Origin: Caryophanales bacterium UBA5026
Lineage (GTDB): Bacteria > Bacillota_I > Bacilli_A > RF39 > UBA660
Length of the DNA stretch: 29,345 nt
Direction of reading: 5' to 3'
Assembly: GCA_002416285.1 (NCBI GenBank)
Contig: DICM01000023.1
Coordinates: 26,667 to 56,011 of the forward strand
The stretch's first letter is position 1. Each line of letters starts with the position of its first letter. A program made the translations under genes and the position numbers. The notes under the pieces were generated by a model. That model was not told the origin of the DNA. It searched no databases and saw only the letters and a program-made list of their open reading frames with translations. Positions 15,863 through 22,376 of the stretch are shown here, in pieces.

Positions 15863-16436
15863 AAAAAAGATAATGATTGACATGGATGACGTTATAACAA
15901 TCAAAGGGTTTGAGAGATTAGTAAAAGAATTTTTAGGTTATGAATTAGATTGGAAACAAGCAGGCGAAAATTACTATTGGCAAGATTTGTTAGAAGATAA
16001 AAAGGATGACTTTTTTCAATTCTTTATTACTAAAAATATGTATGATTATGTAGATATTAGAGAAGATAGTATTCGTGTTATCGAGAAATTAAATAATGAA
16101 TATGATGTTTACATTTGTACCGACTATATTTGGAGAGAAGTAATCGAAAATGCAGGATTAAATTTGAAAAATAAATATGATTTTCTATACCGAAATTTTC
16201 CTTTTCTAGATCCTAGAAAATTTATTTTTGTAGGAGATAAATCAATTATAAATTGTGACATAAAAATAGATGATAAACTTACTAACTTAAGTGGTAATTG
16301 TGAATTGAAATTATTATTTAGTGAACAACATAATAAAAATCTGTCAGATAAGTACTTAAAAGAACAAGAGGTAATTAGAGTCAATGATTGGAACGAAATA
16401 GAAAAAATTATTTTGGAAGGAGTAAATTGTTTATAA
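15855..16436 (+). CDS. HAD-family 5'-nucleotidase, NT5C-like
   Basis: This 193-residue protein has HAD phosphatase motif I at its N-terminus ('MIDMDDVI', nucleophile and acid/base Asp), a motif II-like 'YICTDY', a Lys in the 'RKFIFVGDKS' region and a late acidic 'CDIKIDDKL' (motif IV). This fits the NT5C (5'(3')-deoxyribonucleotidase, PF06941) group, which dephosphorylates (deoxy)nucleoside monophosphates. Preceding GGTGA is 5 bases from the ATG at 15855, and the ATG overlaps the 3' end of the MazG-like gene. If the partner makes dNMPs, this enzyme could take them to nucleosides (inference). The region behind it appears degenerate, and no terminator is seen until 16804. Confidence 0.85.
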   Translation: MNRKKIMIDMDDVITIKGFERLVKEFLGYELDWKQAGENYYWQDLLEDKKDDFFQFFITKNMYDYVDIREDSIRVIEKLNNEYDVYICTDYIWREVIENAGLNLKNKYDFLYRNFPFLDPRKFIFVGDKSIINCDIKIDDKLTNLSGNCELKLLFSEQHNKNLSDKYLKEQEVIRVNDWNEIEKIILEGVNCL

Positions 16437-16800
16437 GACAAACTTTTTGTGATTCCACAGCTTGTTATCCAATAAAGGTTAATAAAAAATCTCTTAATCA
16501 AGTTTAATAAAAAGATGGTGACAAGTATATGGACTATCTGGTGGAAAGAAGAATGGGAAGGAATTATCAATACTTATTATTCTGAAACTTTGAAAGAGAA
16601 AAATCAAGAGGGGACACTATATTGAATCTACAAAAAAGATATGATCAATACTCAGCAGTTCCCTATGAATCAATTGCTCTTTGATTATTCATATGAAGAT
16701 GGTATATTTGAGAGAAAGTTCATTTATGAAAGATAACAAGATGATTCTATTATAAAATTTTACCCATTACAAAAGATATAAGCCTGTGATTGATAATAAT
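16437..16800 (+). pseudogene. Probable decayed coding remnant, family unknown
   Basis: This stretch has no intact gene but protein-like fragments in shifting frames. ATG 16515 opens a 36-codon frame ('WWKEEWEGIINTYYSETLKE') that meets TGA and continues in the same frame ('INTQQFPMNQLLFDYSYEDG') to a TAA. Another frame carries 'DSTACYPIKVNKKSLNQV' before two TAA codons, and 'KDGDKYMDYLVERRMGRNYQ' after them. Such fragments suggest an old gene broken by stops and frameshifts, placed between an operon and its possible original terminator at 16804. I cannot name the family. The alternative is plain intergenic DNA with chance openings. Confidence 0.4.
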
Positions 16801-16803
16801 TTT

Positions 16804-16825
16804 AAAGTGGATTATCCACTTTTTT
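16804..16825 (+). terminator. Intrinsic terminator after the decayed region
   Basis: AAAGTGG (16804-16810) pairs with CCACTTT (16816-16822), followed by Ts. Stem and loop nearly copy the asnS terminator. Confidence 0.85.
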
Positions 16826-16845
16826 CTTTTCCTTATTCCAAAAGA

Positions 16846-16874
16846 TTGACATAGATAATGAAATATTCTATGAT
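16846..16874 (+). promoter_or_regulatory. Strong sigma-A promoter of the 16923 gene
   Basis: TTGACA (16846-16851), a 17-base spacer and TATGAT (16869-16874). Confidence 0.85.
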
Positions 16875-16922
16875 GAATTTGTAAGATAAATTCGAGTAAA
16901 CAATGAAGGGAGGAAAAATAGA

Positions 16923-17147
16923 ATGACAATGGCAAAAGATAATACAAAAAGACATACAGGAATTTCGAGGGGACCAATAATACAATCATTTTCGTTAAGC
17001 GAGGAAAATATATATAAGGAACATTGGAACAAATCAACTTTAGAAGATTTTTCTAATGTTGAAAAAAACAATGTTGACAACAACAAGCCAAAAACGAAAG
17101 TTATCAAGATGTATCGTGGTTGGGACGTAGTAAGGAACGAGAAATAA
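16923..17147 (+). CDS. Small hydrophilic protein, unknown function
   Basis: This 74-residue protein is unrecognised and has no membrane segment or signal peptide. It is basic at both ends ('MAKDNTKRHTGISRG'; 'KTKVIKMYRGWDVVRNEK') with an Asn- and Glu-rich middle ('LEDFSNVEKNNVDNNKPK') that looks disordered. Support that it is real: a near-consensus promoter (16846-16874), AAGGGAGG at 16906-16913 nine bases before the ATG, and a clean stop before the next promoter. A second ATG six bases on (16929) could be used instead. Longer open frames on the opposite strand lack a ribosome site and I treat them as shadows. Confidence 0.65.
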   Translation: MTMAKDNTKRHTGISRGPIIQSFSLSEENIYKEHWNKSTLEDFSNVEKNNVDNNKPKTKVIKMYRGWDVVRNEK

Positions 17148-17170
17148 AAAAATCACTATTATAGTTTCAT

Positions 17171-17199
17171 TTTACAAAACATTATATTTGTGGTTTAAT
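17171..17199 (+). promoter_or_regulatory. Promoter of the DUF308 gene
   Basis: TTTACA (17171-17176), a 17-base spacer and TTTAAT (17194-17199) preceded by TGG (extended -10). Confidence 0.7.
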
Positions 17200-17246
17200 A
17201 AGTATAGGGAATATGTATTTCCAAATAATAGAATGGGAGTATTTCT

Positions 17247-17861
17247 ATGGAGCAAGTTAAAAATAAATTAAATAAACTGTGGTTAGGGTCATTATTTACT
17301 ACGATTTTATTTATTGTAGTAGGTGTTTTACTAATTATTAAACCGGAAGAGATTATTACAATGATTTCAACAATTATTGGAATTGGCATCCTAGTAGTTG
17401 GAATATTCGCATTTGTCAAATACTTTCGTGGACAAAAGAATCAGAGTGGATTTTCATTTGATTTGGTTTATGGAACAATTTGTGCAGTATCAGGATCACT
17501 TTTGATTTTAAATCCAAAAGCAGTAGCAAGTGTATTACCTTTAATTTTAGGAGTATGGATGCTTTTCAATAGCATTTTAAAGATAGGCTATGTTCTAGAT
17601 TTAAAAAAACAATCAGGAAAAGATTGGGTTAGCCCATTTGTCTTAACTATTTTAACATTAATCTGTGGGATCCTATTTGTTTTTAATCCATTTAAAGGTG
17701 CAACTATTATTACACAAATTCTAGGAGCGACGCTTGTGTTTTATGCATTTATTGATCTGATTAATAGCTTTATTTTAAAAAGAAAAGTAGATATTATTTA
17801 TAAAAAAGCACACAGTATAAATGAAAAGATTATTGAAGCAGTAATTGAAGACGAAAACTAA
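17247..17861 (+). CDS. DUF308 (HdeD-like) membrane protein
   Basis: The 204-residue integral membrane protein has six hydrophobic segments in three hairpin-like pairs ('LFTTILFIVVGVLLIIKPE', 'IIGIGILVVGIFAFVKYF', 'LVYGTICAVSGSLLILNPK', 'LILGVWMLFNSILKIGY', 'FVLTILTLICGILFVFNPF', 'ILGATLVFYAFIDLINSF'). The repeated pattern of a helix ending in 'G.LLI..P' is characteristic of DUF308, the family of E. coli HdeD, which is linked to acid resistance there; the molecular function is not known. A short basic C-terminal tail follows the last helix. GGGAG (17235-17239) precedes the ATG. It is a single-gene unit with its own promoter and terminator. Confidence 0.85.
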   Translation: MEQVKNKLNKLWLGSLFTTILFIVVGVLLIIKPEEIITMISTIIGIGILVVGIFAFVKYFRGQKNQSGFSFDLVYGTICAVSGSLLILNPKAVASVLPLILGVWMLFNSILKIGYVLDLKKQSGKDWVSPFVLTILTLICGILFVFNPFKGATIITQILGATLVFYAFIDLINSFILKRKVDIIYKKAHSINEKIIEAVIEDEN

Positions 17862-17872
17862 TTCGTCTTTTT
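17848..17872 (+). terminator. Intrinsic terminator of the DUF308 gene
   Basis: AAGACGAA (17848-17855) pairs with TTCGTCTT (17862-17869), then Ts. The left arm lies in the last codons of the gene. Confidence 0.8.
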
Positions 17873-17942
17873 AAGTCCAAAATTATGTAATTTGTATATT
17901 TTTTCTTATTTTGTATCAAACTACAAATAAGGAGGAATGTAA

Positions 17943-18488
17943 ATGAAAAAGGTAATAACCGTCTTAGTAGGAATTTTATTACTGACTGGTTGCGGTAATA
18001 AAATGTTTAATACACCTACAAAAAAGGTGGAAGCTTATTTCTCAAATTATCAGTCACTTGATAAGGCTGTTTTAAGTCAGCTCGATAAGGTAGTTGCTGA
18101 AGAAGAAAAATTCAATACAAAACAGCGAGAATCATATCGCGACTTAATGAAAAAACACTATCGTAATTTAACTTATGATATAAAAGATGAGAAAATCGAT
18201 GGTGATACTGCAACAGTTACTGTAGAAATAGAAGTAACTGATTATTCCAAGGTGTTAGAAAAAGCAGAACAATACTTGAAAGATAATGCAGAGAAGTTCA
18301 AAGATGAAGTTACTGGTGACTATGATGAGTCAGCTTATATGGATTACCGTATTGAGCAATTAAAAAAGGCCGATGAAAAGGTAAAATATACATTGGAAAT
18401 GACATTGACTAAGGTTGATGGCGAATGGACATTAGATAATCCTAGTGATGCTGATTTAAGTAAAATCCATGGAACATATCGTTATTAA
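17943..18488 (+). CDS. Lipoprotein with a predicted NTF2-like ectodomain
   Basis: The 181-residue precursor has a lipoprotein signal peptide with lipobox LLTG-C (Cys at residue 17), so the mature protein should be lipid-anchored outside the membrane. The ectodomain starts 'TPTKKVEAYFSNYQSLDKAV' and includes 'HYRNLTYDIKDEKIDGDTA', 'TVTVEIEVTDYSKVLEKAEQ' and a final 'LTKVDGEWTLDNPSD'. The helix-then-curved-sheet layout ending in 'K.dGeW.l' is typical of NTF2-like (DUF4878/DUF5105-type) lipoproteins, though no specific role follows from it. A good ribosome site (AAGGAGGAA) precedes the ATG. No strong promoter is seen; a small inverted repeat (TTTGTA/TACAAA, 17910-17927) lies upstream. It sits before the dacB operon but is separated from it by two hairpins. 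Confidence 0.8.
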   Translation: MKKVITVLVGILLLTGCGNKMFNTPTKKVEAYFSNYQSLDKAVLSQLDKVVAEEEKFNTKQRESYRDLMKKHYRNLTYDIKDEKIDGDTATVTVEIEVTDYSKVLEKAEQYLKDNAEKFKDEVTGDYDESAYMDYRIEQLKKADEKVKYTLEMTLTKVDGEWTLDNPSDADLSKIHGTYRY

Positions 18489-18511
18489 AAAAATGGCATA
18501 GCCATTTTTTT
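18487..18511 (+). terminator. Intrinsic terminator of the 17943 lipoprotein gene
   Basis: AAAAAAATGGC (18487-18497) pairs with GCCATTTTTTT (18501-18511). Confidence 0.85.
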
Positions 18512-18516
18512 ATTAC

Positions 18517-18543
18517 ATAATTAAGTGTATAAATTCATACACT
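18517..18543 (+). promoter_or_regulatory. Candidate sigma-E (sporulation) promoter of dacB
   Basis: ATA (18517-18519), 16 bases, then CATACACT (18536-18543), matching the Bacillus sigma-E form ATA-N16-18-CATAnnnT. No sigma-A boxes are seen here. The -10 is 15 bases before the ATG. In B. subtilis the dacB-spmA-spmB operon is sigma-E dependent. Confidence 0.6.
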
Positions 18544-18548
18544 TTTTT
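18523..18548 (+). terminator. Second hairpin with T run, abutting the dacB ribosome site
   Basis: AAGTGTAT (18523-18530) pairs with ATACACTT (18537-18544), followed by Ts up to the AGGTGA of dacB. It could be a back-up terminator insulating dacB, or an operator-like repeat over the promoter. Confidence 0.6.
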
Positions 18549-18558
18549 AGGTGATTCT

Positions 18559-19641
18559 ATGAAAAAACTTCTATTTTTATTGCTATTATTTATTCCATTT
18601 ACAGTTAAAGCTGTGGAAACAAGTGCACGTAATGCTATCTTAATTGACATGGATAGTAATCGAGTTTTATATAGCCAACAAATCCATGAACAAAAAAGTG
18701 TCGCAAGTATATCAAAAATAATGACAGCGATATTAGCCTGTGAAAGTGGAAAACTTGCAGATAAAGTAACTGTCGGTGATGAAATATTAAAATCCTATGG
18801 GTCTGGCGTTTATATTAAACAAGGAGAAGTTTTGACATTGAGGGATTTACTACTTGGACTGATGCTTCGAAGTGGAAATGATGCAGCTTTAGCAATCGCC
18901 AAATATGTTGCTGGGAGTGTCGAGGATTTTGTAGTCTTAATGAATCAGAAAGCTTTACAGATTGGAATGGAAGATACCATTTTCAACAATCCTAATGGGT
19001 TAGATGAAGAGGCTGGTAATTATTCCACTGCATATGACATGGCCATTTTAACTGCCTATGCAATGCAGAACGAGGATTATAAAAAAATTGTCAGCACAAA
19101 AAAATATACATTAAAAACAAATATGAATACTTACGTATGGACAAATAAACATAAATTAATTATGAATTATGACTATATAACCGGTGGGAAAACCGGGTTT
19201 ACAAAAATTGCGAAAAGGACATTAGTGACAACTGCTTCAAAAAATAATTTAAATTTAGCAGTTGTTACACTAAATGACGGTAATGATTGGGAAGATCATA
19301 TAAATTTATTCGAATATGGATTTGCTAATTTTAATTCGTATACCGTTTTAAAAAAAGGAACAATTAAACCGGATGATAATTATTATAAACGCTATCGATT
19401 ATATATTAAGAATGATATCAGTTATGCACTAAGTGATGGTGAAAAAGACAGTATCTCGATAAAATATGAATTACAAAAAAAACGTACGATTAATGAATCT
19501 GATTCTGTTGGAATAGTAAAATTATATTTTGGAGATACAGTTGTTCGAGAAGAACCTATTTATGTAGAAATGAATCAGACCAAAAAAGAAAAAGTAGGAT
19601 TTTGGAAATCTCTGACTAATTGGGTGAAAAATTTATGGTGA
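18559..19641 (+). CDS. dacB: D-alanyl-D-alanine carboxypeptidase, PBP5*/DacB type
   Basis: This penicillin-binding protein trims the terminal D-Ala from peptidoglycan stem peptides. The 360 residues begin with a signal peptide (MKKLLFLLLLFIPFTVKA). The serine-peptidase triad of motifs is complete: SxxK at S50-K53 ('VASISKIMT'), SGN at 105-107 ('RSGNDAALA') and KTG at 211-213 ('GGKTGFT'). A C-terminal domain of PBP5_C type follows, and the end ('VGFWKSLTNWVKNLW') is an amphipathic membrane anchor. Linkage to spmA-spmB, with a 7-base overlap, marks it as the spore-cortex type (DacB of B. subtilis) rather than vegetative DacA. A sigma-E-like promoter and AGGTGA ribosome site precede the ATG. The role in cortex cross-link control is inferred from synteny. 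Confidence 0.92.
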   Translation: MKKLLFLLLLFIPFTVKAVETSARNAILIDMDSNRVLYSQQIHEQKSVASISKIMTAILACESGKLADKVTVGDEILKSYGSGVYIKQGEVLTLRDLLLGLMLRSGNDAALAIAKYVAGSVEDFVVLMNQKALQIGMEDTIFNNPNGLDEEAGNYSTAYDMAILTAYAMQNEDYKKIVSTKKYTLKTNMNTYVWTNKHKLIMNYDYITGGKTGFTKIAKRTLVTTASKNNLNLAVVTLNDGNDWEDHINLFEYGFANFNSYTVLKKGTIKPDDNYYKRYRLYIKNDISYALSDGEKDSISIKYELQKKRTINESDSVGIVKLYFGDTVVREEPIYVEMNQTKKEKVGFWKSLTNWVKNLW

Positions 19642-20210
19642 ATAAAATTTGGGGGGCATTCATCGTAATAGGATCTATTTATTGTATTTTTACTAATAAA
19701 ATAGAATTATTAAATCAAGAAATTTTAAATAGTACTAAAAGTAGTTTAGATATGGTAATAAAGATATTTCCCGTTATGGCATTATGGCTTGGAATTATGA
19801 ATATAGCCTCAGTATCTGGTTTATTACAAAAACTTGCAAGCTCTCTTTCTCCTATTCTTCGTAAATTATTTCCAGAAATACCAAAAAATCATGAATCCTT
19901 AAGCTACATTGCATCAAATGTAATTGCCAATATGTTTGGACTTGGGAACGCAGCAACTCCATTTGGATTAAAAGCGATGAAATCATTGCAGGAATTAAAT
20001 GAAGATAAAGAAGTTGCCAGTAGGAGCATGGTTACATTTTTAGTACTAAATACAAGTGGATTAACATTGATACCCACAACTGTGATCAGTTTAAGAATGA
20101 TGTATGGAAGTGCGAATCCAACAGAGATCGTTCCTGCTTGTATCTTATCAACCGTAATTGCAACAATTGTGGGACTACTAGCAGATCGTATCTTAGCTAG
20201 GAGAAGATAA
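19635..20210 (+). CDS. spmA: Spore maturation protein SpmA
   Basis: This 191-residue integral membrane protein of the nucleoside-recognition (Gate) domain family is needed with SpmB and DacB for proper spore core dehydration in Bacillus. The signature region is 'SNVIANMFGLGNAATPFGLK'. Hydrophobic segments run through the N-terminal helix ('IWGAFIVIGSIYCIF'), 'FPVMALWLGIMNIASVSGLL', the Gate region and 'ACILSTVIATIVGLLADR'. Start ATG 19635 is preceded by GGGTGA (19622-19627) and overlaps the dacB stop by 7 bases; the TTG at 19620 is rejected because its ribosome-site spacing would be wrong. It is the second gene of the dacB-spmA-spmB operon. Confidence 0.93.
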   Translation: MVNKIWGAFIVIGSIYCIFTNKIELLNQEILNSTKSSLDMVIKIFPVMALWLGIMNIASVSGLLQKLASSLSPILRKLFPEIPKNHESLSYIASNVIANMFGLGNAATPFGLKAMKSLQELNEDKEVASRSMVTFLVLNTSGLTLIPTTVISLRMMYGSANPTEIVPACILSTVIATIVGLLADRILARRR

Positions 20211-20212
20211 TT

Positions 20213-20737
20213 ATGACATATATATCAAATCTGATGATACCTCTTTTGGTATTGGTTGTAATTGGTTATGGCCTCTATAAAAAAATAGATATTTATGATG
20301 TATTTGTAAATGGGGCGAAAGAATCCTTCGATATGGTTTTTACATTGTTCCCGTGCCTACTAGGAATGATTTTTGGAATTAATATTTTTCTAAAAAGTGG
20401 TGCACTAAATATCGTGTTTGATTTAGTCAATCCTTTTTTTGAATATTTAAAAATTCCACTCGACATTTTTCCAATGGCACTACTAAGACCGATATCAGGA
20501 AGTTCTGCTTTAGCAATTCTAAATAATATTTTAGAAAGTTCCGGACCTGATAGTTTCATTGGAAGAATGGCATCTATTTTACAAGGCTCTACAGATACCA
20601 CCTTTTATGTACTAACTCTTTATTTTGGAACAGTTGGAATAAAGAAGATCAAACATGCGTTATGGGTTGGCATTATATCCGATATTGCTGGAATGATAGC
20701 AGCTATTGTTCTTACGACACTTTTGTTCTCTACTTGA
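20213..20737 (+). CDS. spmB: Spore maturation protein SpmB
   Basis: This 174-residue membrane protein is the partner of SpmA and has the same Gate-type fold. Features: 'LMIPLLVLVVIGYGLYKKID' N-terminal helix, 'VFVNGAKESFDMVFTLFPCL', 'ALLRPISGSSALAILNNIL', 'GSTDTTFYVLTLYFGTVGIK' and a last helix to 'LFST'. The segments 'RPISGSSAL' and 'QGSTDTTFYV' are typical of SpmB. The ATG follows the spmA stop by two bases, so it depends on coupling or on the weak AGGAGA inside the end of spmA. The stop codon overlaps the -35 box of the next gene's promoter, so the operon ends here without a clear terminator. Confidence 0.93.
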   Translation: MTYISNLMIPLLVLVVIGYGLYKKIDIYDVFVNGAKESFDMVFTLFPCLLGMIFGINIFLKSGALNIVFDLVNPFFEYLKIPLDIFPMALLRPISGSSALAILNNILESSGPDSFIGRMASILQGSTDTTFYVLTLYFGTVGIKKIKHALWVGIISDIAGMIAAIVLTTLLFST

Positions 20738-20762
20738 CGTTTTTCCTCTTTCCGTGTATGAT
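20734..20762 (+). promoter_or_regulatory. Promoter of the DUF1307 lipoprotein gene
   Basis: TTGACG (20734-20739), a 17-base spacer and TATGAT (20757-20762). The -35 overlaps the spmB stop codon. Confidence 0.78.
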
Positions 20763-20779
20763 GTTAAAGGAGGGAAAGT

Positions 20780-21214
20780 ATGAAAAAAGTATCTTTAACT
20801 GCCTTTTTATTAATATTATTTGTGACAGGTTGTGGGAAGAAGCAACCCTTAACTTGTCAAAAAACTGAAACCAATGATAATGGTATTGTACTATCACAAG
20901 ATGTAAAAATTAATTTTAAAGAAGATATTGTAACAGAAGTCTCATTGGAATCAACAGTGAAAGTGACTGAGGAACAAAAAGCTTACTTAGAAGAAGCTGC
21001 TTCATCACTAGAAACTGCCATGGAAAAATATAAAGATCGAAATGGAATTACTTATAAGAGTGAAAAATCATCTGATTCTATTAAAATTGTTTTAAAAGAA
21101 AAGATGGCATCCATATCAGAATCCGATAAAGAAGAACTAGGAATTAATTATGGAAAACAATCAATTAGTGCTGTAAAACAGGGTTTTGAAGAGCAAGGAT
21201 TCAACTGTAAATAA
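20780..21214 (+). CDS. DUF1307 (YehR-like) lipoprotein
   Basis: The 144-residue precursor has a lipoprotein signal peptide (MKKVSLTAFLLILFVTG-C, lipobox Cys at 18). The mature part starts with charged residues and has 'LTCQKTETNDNGIVLSQDVK' followed by alternating strands and a Lys/Glu-rich helical stretch ('EEAASSLETAMEKYKDRNG'), ending '...SAVKQGFEEQGFNCK'. The C-x2-T opening and the late Cys near the C-terminus fit the DUF1307/YehR family of small lipoproteins, whose function is not known. A strong AAAGGAGGG site precedes the ATG. It has its own promoter, so it is not simply part of the spore operon, though it lies between spmB and rluB. A terminator follows. Confidence 0.82.
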   Translation: MKKVSLTAFLLILFVTGCGKKQPLTCQKTETNDNGIVLSQDVKINFKEDIVTEVSLESTVKVTEEQKAYLEEAASSLETAMEKYKDRNGITYKSEKSSDSIKIVLKEKMASISESDKEELGINYGKQSISAVKQGFEEQGFNCK

Positions 21215-21232
21215 AACGCATGGCGTTTTTTT
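21213..21232 (+). terminator. Intrinsic terminator of the DUF1307 gene
   Basis: AAAACGC (21213-21219) pairs with GCGTTTT (21223-21229), then Ts. Confidence 0.82.
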
Positions 21233-21234
21233 AC

Positions 21235-21263
21235 TTGCACAAAAATAGATAGTTCCGTATAAT
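21235..21263 (+). promoter_or_regulatory. Promoter of rluB
   Basis: TTGCAC (21235-21240), a 17-base spacer and TATAAT (21258-21263). The -10 covers an in-frame ATG at 21262, ruling it out as the start. Confidence 0.8.
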
Positions 21264-21279
21264 GAAAGCAGGTGATATT

Positions 21280-22020
21280 ATGGAACGTGTACAGAAAGTA
21301 ATAGCCAATAGTGGTTATACTTCAAGAAGAAAAGCAGAAGAATTAATTTTAAAAGGTCGTGTTCGTGTTAATGGTGAAGTAATAAAAGAATTAGGAACAA
21401 CTGTTGGACCAAAAGATGATATTGAAGTAGACGGTGAATTCATTCAAAGAGGAGTAGCAAATAAAGTATATTATCTTTTATATAAACCGCGAGGTGTCGT
21501 AACAACTACTAGTGATGATAAACATAGAAAAACAGTTGTTGATTTAATCCCAACTAAAGAGCGAATCTATCCAGTAGGAAGACTTGATTACGATACAACA
21601 GGAGTATTAATTTTAACGAATGATGGTGAATTAGCAAATCTTCTAATGCATCCGAAAAATGAAGTAGATAAATTGTATGTAGCAAAAGTGAGCGGATTAG
21701 TTGGAAAAGAGCAAGTGAAAAGATTATCTAACGGGGTAATTATAGATGGAAGAAAGACTTCAAAAGCCCATGTTCGTGTAACGAAATATGATAAATCAAA
21801 AAACATTTCAATCGTGGAATTAACGATTCATGAGGGAAGAAATCATCAAGTAAAGAAAATGTTTGAAGCACTTGGTTATAATGTATTAAAATTAAAAAGA
21901 GAATCCTTCGCATTTTTAAATTTATCTGGATTAAATTCTGGAGAATCAAGAATGTTATCTCCAAAAGAAGTAAAGAGATTATATAGCATCGTTTCCCGAA
22001 AAGAAAAAGAAGAAGACTAA
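21280..22020 (+). CDS. rluB: Pseudouridine synthase RluB family (23S rRNA)
   Basis: By family this enzyme converts a specific uridine of 23S rRNA to pseudouridine during ribosome assembly. An N-terminal S4 RNA-binding domain (residues 1-60; 'RVQKVIANSGYTSRRKAEEL', 'GRVRVNGEVI') is followed by the RsuA-type catalytic domain with Asp103 in 'GRLDYDTTGVLILTNDGEL'. 'HEGRNHQVKKMFEALGYNV' is the conserved late motif. The 246 residues match RluB. The start at 21280 follows AGGTGATATT; the earlier ATG at 21262 lies in the -10 box. In B. subtilis rluB also lies behind spmB, so the local order is conserved. The gene ends at a terminator shared with the convergent ferredoxin gene. RsuA/RluE/F-type specificity cannot be wholly excluded. 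Confidence 0.9.
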   Translation: MERVQKVIANSGYTSRRKAEELILKGRVRVNGEVIKELGTTVGPKDDIEVDGEFIQRGVANKVYYLLYKPRGVVTTTSDDKHRKTVVDLIPTKERIYPVGRLDYDTTGVLILTNDGELANLLMHPKNEVDKLYVAKVSGLVGKEQVKRLSNGVIIDGRKTSKAHVRVTKYDKSKNISIVELTIHEGRNHQVKKMFEALGYNVLKLKRESFAFLNLSGLNSGESRMLSPKEVKRLYSIVSRKEKEED

Positions 22021-22047
22021 AAAAAGCGATATTATTCGCTTTTTTTG
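22018..22047. terminator. Bidirectional terminator between rluB and the ferredoxin gene
   Basis: AAAGCGA pairs with TCGCTTT (arms about 22023-22029 and 22036-22042), with A runs to the left and T runs to the right, so both strands get a U tail. Confidence 0.8.
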
Positions 22048-22271
22048 TTATCCTCATCTTTGACTTCTTCTTTAAAGATGGCTCCAGTAGGACATCCTTC
22101 TAGAGCATCCATTACATCGTTTTTTAAATCTTCACTCATTGTATCAAAAATGTTTTCACCTTCGATTGATTCTGCTAGGCCATCGTCATTTATAACGAAA
22201 ACATCAGGAGCAATAGCCGCACAAGCACCACAACCGATACAAACATCAGGATTCACTTTTACTTTTTCCAT
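22032..22271 (-). CDS. Ferredoxin, single 4Fe-4S, Bacillus type
   Basis: This 79-residue acidic electron carrier has cluster ligands C11-x2-C14-x2-C17 ('CIGCGACAAIAPD') and C60 in 'LEGCPTGAI', the arrangement of Bacillus-type 4Fe-4S ferredoxins; the alanine-rich 'AAIAPDVF' after the third Cys is typical. The Glu/Asp-rich body and tail fit an electron-transfer surface. The start is at 22271 (MEKVKVNPD), preceded by TAGGAGGAATAAT; an ATG further upstream would place the ribosome site inside the gene. The last codons lie in the terminator hairpin. Redox partners are not adjacent. Confidence 0.93.
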   Translation of the reverse strand: MEKVKVNPDVCIGCGACAAIAPDVFVINDDGLAESIEGENIFDTMSEDLKNDVMDALEGCPTGAIFKEEVKDEDNKKSE

Positions 22272-22289
22272 ATTATTCCTCCTAGAATT

Positions 22290-22319
22290 ATTATACAAAA
22301 AAAACGCTTAGAAATGCAA
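22290..22319 (-). promoter_or_regulatory. Promoter of the ferredoxin gene
   Basis: On the minus strand, TTGCAT (22319-22314), an 18-base spacer and TATAAT (22295-22290). Confidence 0.6.
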
Positions 22320-22376
22320 GTTAATCTTTCAAAAAAAAAGATTGTATGGTATTATGATAATAGCGAGGTGATCTTT

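Noticed and set aside
16515..16740. A frame from ATG 16515 that would be longer if TGA were read as Trp (genetic code 4)
   Set aside because: Clear genes in the window end with TGA (784, 19641, 20737) and all conserved Trp codons seen are TGG, so TGA is a stop. The region is treated as decayed coding DNA.
16124..17107. Minus-strand open frames opposite the nucleotidase, the decayed region and the 16923 gene
   Set aside because: They lack ribosome sites and promoters, are AT-rich translations of opposite coding sequence, and contain no recognisable domains.
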